DNA of 39,466 nt from Hyphomicrobiales bacterium. Its GTDB lineage: Bacteria; Pseudomonadota; Alphaproteobacteria; Rhizobiales; Rhizobiaceae. Position numbers and translations under genes: made by a program. The notes under the pieces are model-generated. The model made no database searches. It was not told where the DNA came from and saw nothing but the letters and a program-made list of their open reading frames with translations. Location of the stretch: contig UCCS01000139.1 in NCBI GenBank assembly GCA_900470965.1, positions 1 through 39,466 on the forward strand, in the 5' to 3' direction. Below are positions 24,659-33,008 of the stretch, piece after piece (the first letter of the stretch is position 1; the number at the start of each line of letters is the position of its first letter).

Positions 24659-25945
24659 TCAACGGGCCACATAGGCGCCGGGAAATACGATGTCCTGATC
24701 GACGAGCACGCTGAACATGTATCCGGGGCGAATTTTAAGGGTCGGCTGAAGGTTGAGGCCCTTGTCGATCGATCTTTCCGCCACCCGCCCGAAGCTCTCC
24801 GCAAAATTGCGCCGCGCTGCATCCGATGCCGTATCCTGCGTGTCCCGCGTCGAACTTTCTGGCATAGAAGCGTCTATTCCCGTCCCGATGAGGGCGATCA
24901 GGGCAGCCGAGGCGAATGTCCTGACCGTGTGATTGTTGACGCGATCCTCGAAGCCGCCGTAGCCCTGCGCATCCGTGCCGGCCATTCCCCCGGTCTGCAG
25001 CGTCGATCCATTTGGGAAAATGATGTCTGTCCAGACGACAAGCACCCGCGCCTGACCGAAGGCGACCTTGGAATCATAGCGCCCGAAGAGCTTTGCTCCT
25101 TGCGGAATGAGCAGTTGATGGCCGGTGGCGCTGTCATAGACGGCCTGGCTCACCTGGGCGCTGATACGCCCGGGCAGGTCGGAATTGATGCCGGTGATCA
25201 GTATTGCCGGAATGACGGAACCACGTTTCAGCTCATAGCGCGACAGTTGCGGAACGACCTTGTTCGGTAAGTAGCCGAACTCCTTGATGTCGGCATTGAA
25301 GAAATCCTCTTTGGAACCCTGCTTGTTTTGATCTGCGTCCCGCCCGGCGAGCCCGGCTTGGAGAGCAGCCTGATAGAGGTCGACGGGGTCGGATGCCTTT
25401 GCACCGTCGCGGGCCGGATCGGCCGATCTTTCGGGTAGACGAGCTTGGCTGATGTCGACCTGCAAAGGTGAAGCGCGTGCGGCTTCGTCAGCCTGCATTC
25501 GAGCCAATTTCCGGCGCTGGATCTCGCGCAGATAGCGCTCGCGCCCTTCGCGCACCAGCCGGGCCTCGAAGTCGTCAGGGGTCTCCGGCACAGGCCCCCT
25601 GAACGCCGGTTGCGGGGTTTCTGGAACAGGCTTGTCCTCGACAGATTTCGGCGCTTTGTCACTGACCGGAGGGGGCAGGAGCGGCTCGACCAGCTCAGGC
25701 TCGCCGATGATCCCGTCTTGAATGCCGCGCTTCAGCTGGTCGGCATAATTTGCTGCGGGAACGCCTGCGCTATCATCCCGTTCGGTCTGCCTGGGATAAA
25801 GGCCCCTGGAGGAGAGACCGAAGATGATGACGCCGAAGAAGACGATGGCAAGGCCTATGACGAGGAGTACCGGCAGCTTGTTGAGCCGCCTGATTGCCTT
25901 CGACTGAAGGCTGCTTGGGTCGCCAAGCTGTAGGGACTGGACCAT
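24659..25945 (-). CDS. trbI: TrbI, VirB10-like type IV secretion core-complex protein
   Basis: A 428-residue VirB10/TrbI-family protein that spans both membranes and opens the outer pore of the conjugation channel. It has a short cytoplasmic N-terminus, one membrane helix (LPVLLVIGLAIVFFGVIIFG, about 24-43), a Pro-rich periplasmic region (about 90-125), and the conserved C-terminal beta-barrel domain: RGSVIPAILITGINSDLPG, LLIPQGAKLFGRYD, TDIIFPNGSTL and the final GYMFSVLVDQDIVF. ATG 25945 has AGGAAAGAAG upstream and lies 11 bp from the trbH stop. It is the last gene of the trb operon; no minus-strand terminator is obvious after it. Length and motifs match Ti-plasmid TrbI. Confidence 0.95.
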   Translation of the reverse strand: MVQSLQLGDPSSLQSKAIRRLNKLPVLLVIGLAIVFFGVIIFGLSSRGLYPRQTERDDSAGVPAANYADQLKRGIQDGIIGEPELVEPLLPPPVSDKAPKSVEDKPVPETPQPAFRGPVPETPDDFEARLVREGRERYLREIQRRKLARMQADEAARASPLQVDISQARLPERSADPARDGAKASDPVDLYQAALQAGLAGRDADQNKQGSKEDFFNADIKEFGYLPNKVVPQLSRYELKRGSVIPAILITGINSDLPGRISAQVSQAVYDSATGHQLLIPQGAKLFGRYDSKVAFGQARVLVVWTDIIFPNGSTLQTGGMAGTDAQGYGGFEDRVNNHTVRTFASAALIALIGTGIDASMPESSTRDTQDTASDAARRNFAESFGRVAERSIDKGLNLQPTLKIRPGYMFSVLVDQDIVFPGAYVAR

Positions 25946-25956
25946 GCTCTTCTTTC

Positions 25957-26388
25957 CTATTTGACCGCCATCACCGACAGCGGGCTCGTCGGAACGGCCC
26001 CCGAATTCGACAGGGCGTAGAGGCGAGCAATACGCAGGTTCCGCGTTGAAAGGCTGGCGAGGACCCCCTCTTCAGACCTGTCGAGCGCGTAGGAAAGTGC
26101 GATTGCATTGCTGTCGTGTTTAGGACCTGACACGACGGCGTAGCCGGATCCCTTGAGCGAAGCCTCAAGCGCAGTGCCAAAGGGCGAGGGGGTGTCCGGC
26201 AGGGCAAGGGTACCGGCTGCAGTAGGGAATTGTTCGGAAAACCGGTTTGCCATGTCGCCGGCAATCATGGCGGTAGCACCCAGGGAGAGCGGCGCAAGGT
26301 CTTCGCGTGGATCCATCCTGCCGGAAGGGGCCTGGCAGCCGGCAAGTGCAAGCCAACAGCCCAGCGAAGCGAGAAGAACGCGGCGCAT
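25957..26388 (-). CDS. trbH: TrbH, conjugal transfer lipoprotein
   Basis: A 143-residue lipoprotein. The N-terminus MRRVLLASLGCWLALAGC has a signal peptide ending in the lipobox LAGC, so Cys18 should be lipidated and the protein anchored in the outer or inner membrane. The rest (LGATAMIAGDMANRFSEQF; SYALDRSEEGVLAS; YALSNSGAVP) fits the TrbH position between TrbG and TrbI. In the T4SS it is thought to help the outer-membrane pore, like a VirB7-type partner. ATG 26388 lies 1 bp after the trbG stop; the open frame to 26472 is trbG antisense-free overlap and lacks signal-peptide character. Confidence 0.88.
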   Translation of the reverse strand: MRRVLLASLGCWLALAGCQAPSGRMDPREDLAPLSLGATAMIAGDMANRFSEQFPTAAGTLALPDTPSPFGTALEASLKGSGYAVVSGPKHDSNAIALSYALDRSEEGVLASLSTRNLRIARLYALSNSGAVPTSPLSVMAVK

Positions 26389-26389
26389 G

Positions 26390-27220
26390 TCAGCCCGCCC
26401 GCCGGATTGTGACCTGCTGTTTCTTCCAGCCGACCCCGGAGACAAGCACGGCGCGCTCGATGTTGTAGTCAACGACCATCAAATTGTTCGACATACGATA
26501 GTTGACGATGCGGTTTTGTCCGCCAGAAACGACGAAAAGGACGGGCGCATCCTGTCCGGCGAGTGAAGGCGGAAATTGGATGTAGGTCTTCTGGCCATCC
26601 GAATAGACCCGCGTCGGCCTCCATGGCGCGTTGCCACGAACCGTATAGGAGAAGTTCAGCTGGTCGGCAGAAACGCCCCCTCCCGGTCCACCTTTGGCTT
26701 CGAGGCGGGCATTGACGTCGGCGAGCTTGTCGGAAACATCTTCGGGGTACGAAAAGCCCACCCGTGCCATGTATTGGATCGGATGGGACTTGAGCTGGAT
26801 GTGATAGGTGCGCCGTGATGTGGTGACGACCATGGAGGTCAAAAGCCCGGGTTCGGCCGGTTTGACGATCAGATGGATCGCTTGCCCCCCGACTGCCCCT
26901 GACGTCGCAGGCTCTATCTTCCATCGCACCGTGTCGCCGACCAGCACGTCGCGAACGACCTCGCCCGCTTCGAGTTCGATATCGCAGACCTGCAGCGGCG
27001 AGCAGACGACGGAAGGCTGGGTTTCGCCGAAGAGGAAGATGACCTTGCCGTCGGCGCCTTTTGTGACGAGACCTGGGGCGTCGCGCCATGTGGACGATAG
27101 GCCCGTCCCTTTTGCCTCATTCGGCGTCATGGTCTGAGAGCTTGCCGATTGTGCGACACCAACTGTGATCGCAAGGATGGCCAAGCAGAAGGCAACGGAG
27201 AGTTTCCTGCGGTTTTGCAT
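26390..27220 (-). CDS. trbG: TrbG, VirB9-like outer-membrane core protein
   Basis: A 276-residue secreted VirB9/TrbG/CagX-family protein. A signal peptide is clear (KLSVAFCLAILAITVGVAQS, about 5-24). The N-terminal domain has VCDIELEAGEVVRDVLVGD and RWKIEPATSG, the conserved VirB9 marks. The C-terminal domain contains NFSYTVRGNAPWRPTRVYSD, then GQKTYIQFPPSL and the strand with NLMVVDYNIERAVLVSG. Together with TrbI and TrbH it forms the channel through the outer membrane. ATG 27220 has GAGGAAAG upstream and is 14 bp from the trbF stop. Product and length agree with Ti/Sym plasmid TrbG. Confidence 0.95.
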   Translation of the reverse strand: MQNRRKLSVAFCLAILAITVGVAQSASSQTMTPNEAKGTGLSSTWRDAPGLVTKGADGKVIFLFGETQPSVVCSPLQVCDIELEAGEVVRDVLVGDTVRWKIEPATSGAVGGQAIHLIVKPAEPGLLTSMVVTTSRRTYHIQLKSHPIQYMARVGFSYPEDVSDKLADVNARLEAKGGPGGGVSADQLNFSYTVRGNAPWRPTRVYSDGQKTYIQFPPSLAGQDAPVLFVVSGGQNRIVNYRMSNNLMVVDYNIERAVLVSGVGWKKQQVTIRRAG

Positions 27221-27234
27221 AGGCTTTCCTCGTT

Positions 27235-27891
27235 TTAAAGCTGTGCGGTCCAGTCGAGGTCTTTCAGATAAAGCCCGATCGGGTTGAGCCGAATTGTTGC
27301 CTCGTCCTGCGGCGCGGTGATTGTCACCGTGGCGATGGCCCGGAAGCGGCGGGTGGCGGTTTCCTTGCCGCGCCGATCGCGTTCGAATTCGGTCCAGTCG
27401 ATCTGATAGGACTGTTTCGAAAGCGCCACGATATTGTTGACCTCAACGGCGACGGTCGCGAGCCGGGCCTTCTCGAATGGAGAATTGCTACGAAACCAGG
27501 CGTTGATTTTCTCTGTCGAGGGATCCGAGGTCCTGAGTAGGGCGTAGGTGTGGTCGATATACTGCTTCTGCACGACGGCATCCGGCGTCACCGATCGGAA
27601 GCTCGATACGAAGCCACCAAGCGTGGCACGCACGACCCGCGCATCGGCATATTCTATATGTTCGGGAAATCCCGCCGACACCGGTGTGCCCAGCCTGTCC
27701 ACCTCCACAATATAGGGCACGAGCTTGACCTGGGCGCTCAGATAGAGCGCATAACCGAATCCAATGATTGCGATCGACAAGGCGAGGATCGCAACGATGC
27801 GCCAGGCAGCCGCTGCTCTGACGTAGGAGCCGTAGCGTTCATTCCACTCGATACGGGCAGCGAGATAAGGGTTCTCCACGTGGCTCGACAT
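27235..27891 (-). CDS. trbF: TrbF, VirB8-like inner-membrane scaffold protein
   Basis: A 218-residue bitopic membrane protein. The N-terminus NPYLAARIEWNERYGSYVRA is the TrbF signature. One membrane helix follows (AWRIVAILALSIAIIGFGY, about 29-47), then a periplasmic VirB8 domain: VPYIVEVDRLGTP, YIDHTYALLRTSDPSTEKIN, IDWTEFERDRRG and NPIGLYLKDLDWTAQL at the end. VirB8 proteins organise the assembly of the conjugation channel. ATG 27891 has AGGAG 8 bp upstream and begins 11 bp after the trbL stop. It fits the fixed order trbL-trbF-trbG. Confidence 0.95.
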   Translation of the reverse strand: MSSHVENPYLAARIEWNERYGSYVRAAAAWRIVAILALSIAIIGFGYALYLSAQVKLVPYIVEVDRLGTPVSAGFPEHIEYADARVVRATLGGFVSSFRSVTPDAVVQKQYIDHTYALLRTSDPSTEKINAWFRSNSPFEKARLATVAVEVNNIVALSKQSYQIDWTEFERDRRGKETATRRFRAIATVTITAPQDEATIRLNPIGLYLKDLDWTAQL

Positions 27892-27902
27892 TTCATCGGC
27901 TC

Positions 27903-29069
27903 CTACTGTTTGCCCGGCTGGCCTGATGGCGATGAACGTTTGGCTGGCGGGGACCGACCCTGATCGAGCTTGGCATTTGCAAGGCCGAGCAGCGAACTGG
28001 CATGTGCTCCGGGTGCCCCGATCGCCTTGTCCTTCATTGCAGATGCGGACGCCGCGCCGGCCGCGCCTACGCCTTCGGCCATGCCGCGCAGCACCGCACC
28101 GGCCATCGAGGCCCCGCCTGCCCGTGCGGATCTTGCGCCCGACAAGGCGGCGGACGCCATGCCCGCCGCAAGAAAGGTTGCGCCGAGGGCGGAAGACGCG
28201 GCCTGCCCACCATGGGAGATGACCTCAGTGCCGCTGGCCACCGATACGCCTTGAATGACGCCCTGAATAATGTTGGGGACGTAAGTCGCGATGATGAAGA
28301 CCACGATCGCGATGCCGGCGATTGCCAGCAGGGTCTGGAATTGCTCGCCGATTTCAGGCCTGTTCGCAAGGCCGATGAGAACCTCGGATCCGATGCGGGC
28401 GATCATGACGAGCGCCATCAGCTTCATTCCGACGCTGAAGGCATAGACCAGATATTTGACGGCGAAGTCCTTGGTAAAGGACGACCCGCCAAGGCCGAGC
28501 ATGATCATGCCGGCGAGAAGTCCAATATACATTTCGGCCATGACCGAAACGAAAATGGCCGCGACGAGGGAAAAGGTAATGACCGTCACGATCGTAGCGA
28601 ATGCAGCACAGACCGCGAGCAGATTGTCTTCCAGAAGGCCAAAACGGATCTTCTCCGCCATCTTGGCCGCCACCGTCAGACCGGCGTTGAAGATATCGGT
28701 CGGAGATGCGTCGCCCCCGGATGCACCGATCTGGAAAAGACTGTCGACGACCGCTTTCGCAAAGCCCGGACCCTTGTCGAGAACGAGAGCGAAAAAGCCG
28801 ATGAACATGATGCGCCGCGCAAGCTCGGCGAACCATTCTTGAAGCGATGGCGCCTGCAGGGCGAGCCAGATCGCGGCGAGGCCGATTTCGATCGAGGCCA
28901 GGATCCAGAAGAGTGATCGGGCAGCGTTCGAGACGGTCTGCTCCCAGCCTCGAGCCGCGTTATTGATCTCGTCCTGCAGCGAGTTGATCAATGAGCCCTC
29001 CTGCGCATGAGCAGGAATGACCAGGATCAGCATGAAGATCGCCGCCAGCCCGGCACGTCTTGCCAACAT
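27903..29069 (-). CDS. trbL: TrbL, VirB6-like polytopic inner-membrane channel protein
   Basis: A 388-residue multi-spanning protein. It starts with a signal-like helix (LAAIFMLILVIPAHAQEG) and has about six further membrane segments, e.g. FWILASIEIGLAAIWLAL, IMFIGFFALVL, VTVITFSLVAAIFVSV, YIGLLAGMIMLGLGG, LLAIAGIAIVVFIIATY. It ends in a long Ala/Gly-rich tail typical of TrbL. Its role is the inner-membrane DNA translocation pore. ATG 29069 is preferred because GAGGT lies 9 bp upstream and the signal sequence follows; a GTG at 29132 would overlap trbJ and add 21 unlikely residues. With this start there are 56 bp after trbJ and no room for trbK, which normally sits here. Confidence 0.93.
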   Translation of the reverse strand: MLARRAGLAAIFMLILVIPAHAQEGSLINSLQDEINNAARGWEQTVSNAARSLFWILASIEIGLAAIWLALQAPSLQEWFAELARRIMFIGFFALVLDKGPGFAKAVVDSLFQIGASGGDASPTDIFNAGLTVAAKMAEKIRFGLLEDNLLAVCAAFATIVTVITFSLVAAIFVSVMAEMYIGLLAGMIMLGLGGSSFTKDFAVKYLVYAFSVGMKLMALVMIARIGSEVLIGLANRPEIGEQFQTLLAIAGIAIVVFIIATYVPNIIQGVIQGVSVASGTEVISHGGQAASSALGATFLAAGMASAALSGARSARAGGASMAGAVLRGMAEGVGAAGAASASAMKDKAIGAPGAHASSLLGLANAKLDQGRSPPAKRSSPSGQPGKQ

Positions 29070-29125
29070 CACGACTTTACCTCGCCCGCTGTTGCCTCGA
29101 AACGCCCCCACTGTCGTGCTGTTGA

Positions 29126-29920
29126 TCACCACCGCGGCTCCATCGTCCGGCCGCCCGTCATGGGCGGAATCGTCGCGCGGAAAAACTGTTCCCGCCGGGC
29201 CTGGGCGAGGTCCCGGTCGGTCTGATTTGTCTGGAGCCAGGTTCCCATCATCGTCATCTGCTGGGCGACGAGGCCACGCAGCTTTTGCATTTGGGAGACC
29301 TGTTGGGCGGCAATCTCATGGCCGACCTGGAGCGCCTTCATCTGGCCGTCCGCACCGACCGACATGGCCCGTATCGTTTCCATCGTCGCCTCCTCGCTTT
29401 CGAATTGCCTGGCCGTCAGACCAGCTGCGCGAAGCGTCCCGGCAATCGTGTCTCGGTTGGTGTCCGACCAGGTCTGATACGTGGACGAGAAACTGTCGCC
29501 CTCCGGAAGGTGCGACCTCAGCGCCGCATAGCTCGAAAAGCGCTGACCCAGCACATCATCGGCATTGCTCATGGAAAATGCGATGGCTTGGCCCTGAGAG
29601 ACGATCGATCTCAGGTCATTGAGATCACCGGCTACCTCGCCCCAGATATGGGCGGGGAGCTGTGCCGTGTTCTGCAGCATGTTCTGATAGATATTCAGTT
29701 GGTTCTGGATCTGCTCGGCGAGTTGACTGATCTGGGTCAGCTGGTTGTCGACCTGAATGCCAGAACTTTCGAGCAGCTTGATGAGCTCGCTATTGTTTGC
29801 CAGTTGCGTGAATTCGGTCGCTGCACCCGTAGCCGCGCCGGCGATCGCAGGATGGGGGCGAACGGCTGCGGCTGAGATGGCAATTGTGATTGCAAGATAT
29901 CGGGATCTAGATCGCACCAT
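29126..29920 (-). CDS. trbJ: TrbJ, VirB5-like periplasmic pilus-associated protein
   Basis: A 264-residue exported protein of the VirB5/TrbJ family, a minor pilus component that helps contact between donor and recipient. The signal peptide is short (YLAITIAISAAAVRPHPAIAG). The mature part is helical: ELIKLLESSGIQVDNQLTQI, QIQNQLNIYQNMLQNTAQLP, then RAAGLTARQFESEEATMETI and a coiled region with QVSQMQKLRGLVAQQMTMM. ATG 29920 overlaps the end of trbE by 14 bp, and GAGGGG lies upstream, so it is coupled to trbE. In Ti plasmids trbK follows directly; here it does not. Confidence 0.93.
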   Translation of the reverse strand: MVRSRSRYLAITIAISAAAVRPHPAIAGAATGAATEFTQLANNSELIKLLESSGIQVDNQLTQISQLAEQIQNQLNIYQNMLQNTAQLPAHIWGEVAGDLNDLRSIVSQGQAIAFSMSNADDVLGQRFSSYAALRSHLPEGDSFSSTYQTWSDTNRDTIAGTLRAAGLTARQFESEEATMETIRAMSVGADGQMKALQVGHEIAAQQVSQMQKLRGLVAQQMTMMGTWLQTNQTDRDLAQARREQFFRATIPPMTGGRTMEPRW

Positions 29921-32336
29921 TGGTCACCCCTCTCTCCTTGAGCCAGGTTTGCGGCCATTCGCTTGCGACTTCTCTGCTGAGCGACCGGATACGCTTCAGA
30001 TCCTCCTTGCTCGACGCGCCAACGAAAGAGAGCGCCAGCGGGCCGAGCGCCATGTCGAACAGGCGCCTGCCTTCCGGGGAGACGACATAATAGTCCCGCT
30101 TCGGAATCGCAGTGGCGACGATTTCGATCTGGCGGTCGTTGAATCCGATCCGCTCGTAGAATTCCCGCGCCCCCTGTTGGCGGGCCGACCCGTTGGGCAG
30201 AAAGATCTTTGTCGGACAACTCTCCTTCAAGACGTCGACAATGCCGGAGCGCTCGGCGTCCGAGATCGATTGCGTGGCAAGGACGACGGCGCAGTTGGCC
30301 TTGCGAAGGACTTTTAGCCACTCGCGGATCTTTTCCCGAAAAACCGGATGGCCGAGCACCAGCCAGGCCTCGTCGAGAATGATGAGGCTTGGGGCACCGG
30401 TCAGCCGCTTTTCGATACGCCGGAACAGATAGGTCAGAACCGGCAGCAGCGTGCGCTCGCCCATCATCATCAAGTGTTCGATCTCGAATGTCTGGAAACG
30501 CCCGAGCGTCAGACCGTCACTTTCGGCGTCGATAAGTTGGCCCATCGGTCCGTCCACCGTGAAATGCCGAAGCGCCTCTTTCAGATCACGCATCTGCACA
30601 CCGCTAACGAAATCCGAGAGCGAACGGCCCGGTGAATGAGCCATCAGTGCGACCTGTCTTGAAATGGCGTTGCGATGATCCGGCGTGACCCTGATGCCCT
30701 GCAGGCCGACCAGCGTTTCGATCCATTCGGCTGCCCAGGCGCGATCGGTCTCGCTGGAAAGCGAAGCGAGTGGGCAGAACGAGAGCTCCTTTGCCTCTTC
30801 TCCACCAATTTCGTAGTGATCGCCACCCGCAGCAAGTGTCAGCGGCAGCATCGACGAGCCCTTGTCGAAAACGAAAAGCTGCGCTTCCCTGTAGCGAAGA
30901 AACTGGGCTGCGATCAGCGCAAGAAGCGTCGACTTGCCAGAGCCCGTCGGACCGAAGATTAACGTGTGCCCCACGTCATCGACGTGAAGGTTGAGGTGAA
31001 ATGGCGTCGAACCGGACGCCACCTGCATGAGCGGGGGTGCATCCGGTTCATAGAAAGGACAGGGTGCGGTGGCGCTTCCCGTCCAGACTGAATTCAGCGG
31101 TACGAGGTCGGACAGGTTACGGGTTGTGATCAGCGGCTCGCGCACATTGCAGTACCAATTGCCAGGCAGACTGCCGAGATAGGCCTCCGTTGCATTGAGC
31201 GTTTCGATCCGGGCTCCGAAGCCTTCGGCCTGGATCAGGCGGCGCACCACTTCTGAATGGCCTTCCAGGCGATCCTGCTCCTCATCGAAAAGCAGGATGA
31301 CGGGGGTGTAATAGCCGTAGGATACCAGCTCGGATGAGGCCTCGGCGATCGCATCTTCCACCTCCGCAACCATCGAGAGGGCGTGCTGGTCGACAGCACG
31401 GCTCTGTGTCTGGAACAGCTGGTCAAAGAATGGCCGCACCTTCTGCTGCCACTTTTTTCTGGTTCGCTCCAGCCTGTCTCTTGCTTCTTCGGCGTCGAGA
31501 AAGATGAAGCGGGATGACCAGCGATAGCTAAGAGGCATCAAATCGAGGCGGTTGAGGATGCCTGGCCAGCTTTCCGCCGGCAGTCCGTCGATTGCAACGA
31601 CGGACACGAAGCGATTGTCGATCTTGGGCGTCAGACCGTGCTGGAGTTCGGCCGTTATGATGCAGTCCAGATACATGGGTATATCGGGCAGCCGGACGGG
31701 GTGATTGTCGCCCGTCATGCAGAAACGGACAAATTGCAGAAGTTCATCGTAGCGGGCCTGGCTCCGCTCAGATGTCGATGGTCGACGGGTCCGCATTCTG
31801 CGGATCGACAGGCTGCTTGCCAGATATTGCTCGATCTCGCGGACGGCTCGGTTGAAGTATGTCAGCGCGACGTCGGCGTGGCTCTGTTTTCGGCTGTCGG
31901 CGTCGGAATAGATATATTTGCCGAGAACCGATCGGCGGGGCTCGAGCGGCTTATAGGTGAGGACGATGGCATGATGGCTTTCGAAGTGATTGCGTTCTGC
32001 TTCGAAATGGCGCCTTCGCTCCTCATCAATCGCACGCGTCACGCGATCGGGAAAATGCGAGCGCTCTGGTGCAGCATAGTTGGCGGTCTGCACACGGACC
32101 GCCTCGACCTGGATCATCCAGCCTGATCCAAGACGCGCCAGAACATGATTGATCTGGTGTGCCACGTCGTTGCGCTCGGCATCGGTCGAACTTTCGGAGT
32201 CCGGCCCGGCAAAATACCAGCCTGCCATCAATGATCCGTCCTTTAGGAGAAGGACGCCCTCGTCGACGAGACCTGCATAAGGAAGCAGATCGGCAAAGGA
32301 TGGTCCAGCGTGGCGGTAAAAGCGAAGATCTACCAT
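29907..32336 (-). CDS. trbE: TrbE, VirB4-like ATPase of the type IV secretion system
   Basis: An 809-residue VirB4/TrbE ATPase, the cytoplasmic motor that powers pilus assembly and DNA transfer. The N-terminal CagE/TrbE domain (about 1-400) begins DLRFYRHAGPSFADLLPYAG. The RecA-like ATPase core follows: Walker A LIFGPTGSGKSTLL near residue 462, Walker B in SLIILDEAWLVLGHP, then VLATQSISDAERSG. ATG 32336 has GTGAGG 5 bp upstream and is 7 bp after the trbD stop. All motifs needed for ATP hydrolysis are present, and the length is that of Ti-plasmid TrbE. Confidence 0.97.
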   Translation of the reverse strand: MVDLRFYRHAGPSFADLLPYAGLVDEGVLLLKDGSLMAGWYFAGPDSESSTDAERNDVAHQINHVLARLGSGWMIQVEAVRVQTANYAAPERSHFPDRVTRAIDEERRRHFEAERNHFESHHAIVLTYKPLEPRRSVLGKYIYSDADSRKQSHADVALTYFNRAVREIEQYLASSLSIRRMRTRRPSTSERSQARYDELLQFVRFCMTGDNHPVRLPDIPMYLDCIITAELQHGLTPKIDNRFVSVVAIDGLPAESWPGILNRLDLMPLSYRWSSRFIFLDAEEARDRLERTRKKWQQKVRPFFDQLFQTQSRAVDQHALSMVAEVEDAIAEASSELVSYGYYTPVILLFDEEQDRLEGHSEVVRRLIQAEGFGARIETLNATEAYLGSLPGNWYCNVREPLITTRNLSDLVPLNSVWTGSATAPCPFYEPDAPPLMQVASGSTPFHLNLHVDDVGHTLIFGPTGSGKSTLLALIAAQFLRYREAQLFVFDKGSSMLPLTLAAGGDHYEIGGEEAKELSFCPLASLSSETDRAWAAEWIETLVGLQGIRVTPDHRNAISRQVALMAHSPGRSLSDFVSGVQMRDLKEALRHFTVDGPMGQLIDAESDGLTLGRFQTFEIEHLMMMGERTLLPVLTYLFRRIEKRLTGAPSLIILDEAWLVLGHPVFREKIREWLKVLRKANCAVVLATQSISDAERSGIVDVLKESCPTKIFLPNGSARQQGAREFYERIGFNDRQIEIVATAIPKRDYYVVSPEGRRLFDMALGPLALSFVGASSKEDLKRIRSLSREVASEWPQTWLKERGVTNGAI

Positions 32337-32343
32337 GGTCGCC

Positions 32344-32643
32344 TCACCCTCGACGCCAGGGCGTCGACGTCGCCCGGTAATGGGGTCGGTAGCAGAGATG
32401 GCGCAAATACACCTTGCGCATCATCGGGTCGGCCTTTGCCATTTGCCGCAGTAGGCCGACGAGGGCGATCCAGATCGTGATCCCAATCAGAATCGAATAG
32501 ACTGTCAGGACCACGAAGATGAGGATGATCGCCGCGAGCCCGGCGATAAGGACCAGTTCGCGGTCGGCGCCCATCAAGAGGTTCGGCCTCGACAATGCGC
32601 GATGGATGCGGTTCGCCTGCAGGCCTGAAATGGGCGCGGTCAT
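32344..32643 (-). CDS. trbD: TrbD, VirB3-like inner-membrane protein
   Basis: A 99-residue VirB3/TrbD protein. A polar N-terminus (NRIHRALSRPNLLMGADREL, the family hallmark) precedes a long hydrophobic region (VLIAGLAAIILIFVVLTVYS, then ILIGITIWIALVGLL), probably two membrane helices. The C-terminus has DPMMRKVYLRHLCYRPHY. VirB3 proteins work directly with the VirB4 ATPase; here trbE follows 7 bp later. ATG 32643 overlaps the trbC stop as TGATG, so translation is coupled. A GTG one codon upstream is an alternative start. Confidence 0.94.
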   Translation of the reverse strand: MTAPISGLQANRIHRALSRPNLLMGADRELVLIAGLAAIILIFVVLTVYSILIGITIWIALVGLLRQMAKADPMMRKVYLRHLCYRPHYRATSTPWRRG

Positions 32644-33008
32644 CACGCCTCCCCTCCCCTGCCCTGTTGGAAAGGCTTGTCCTGCGAAAACCCGATCGAA
32701 GCGCCGGTCGCGTTGAAAAGGCCGACGATCTGGGTCGCGCCCAACAGGACGCCGGCTACGAGGACGACATACATGAGGCGCCGCGCGAAATCGTTAAGTT
32801 CTCCGCCGAAGATCAGCATGCCGCCGGCAACTGCGACAGCGGCAAGCGCGATAAAACCGGCAACCGGCCCGGTGATCGATTGCTGGATTTGCTCGAGCGG
32901 CGCCTCCCAGGGCAGGCCGCCTGCCGATCCCGCCAAGGCCGGCTGGCCGACGGCTAGGAGGAAGAGAAATGCCGGTACGATGAGGTAGGCGCGGGTCCTA
33001 AGCTGCAT
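32643..33008 (-). CDS. trbC: TrbC, VirB2-like prepilin
   Basis: A 121-residue prepilin of the TrbC/VirB2 family. The signal peptide is RAYLIVPAFLFLLAVGQPAL with cleavage probably after ALA. Two hydrophobic helices of the mature pilin follow (VAGFIALAAVAVAGGMLIFG and RRLMYVVLVAGVLLGATQIV), separated by GELNDFAR. In RP4 the homologue is trimmed and cyclised by TraF; that peptidase is not in the window. ATG 33008 has GGAGG 6 bp upstream and overlaps the end of trbB by 11 bp. The longer frame to 33053 would remove the signal peptide from the N-terminus and is rejected. Confidence 0.94.
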   Translation of the reverse strand: MQLRTRAYLIVPAFLFLLAVGQPALAGSAGGLPWEAPLEQIQQSITGPVAGFIALAAVAVAGGMLIFGGELNDFARRLMYVVLVAGVLLGATQIVGLFNATGASIGFSQDKPFQQGRGGEA

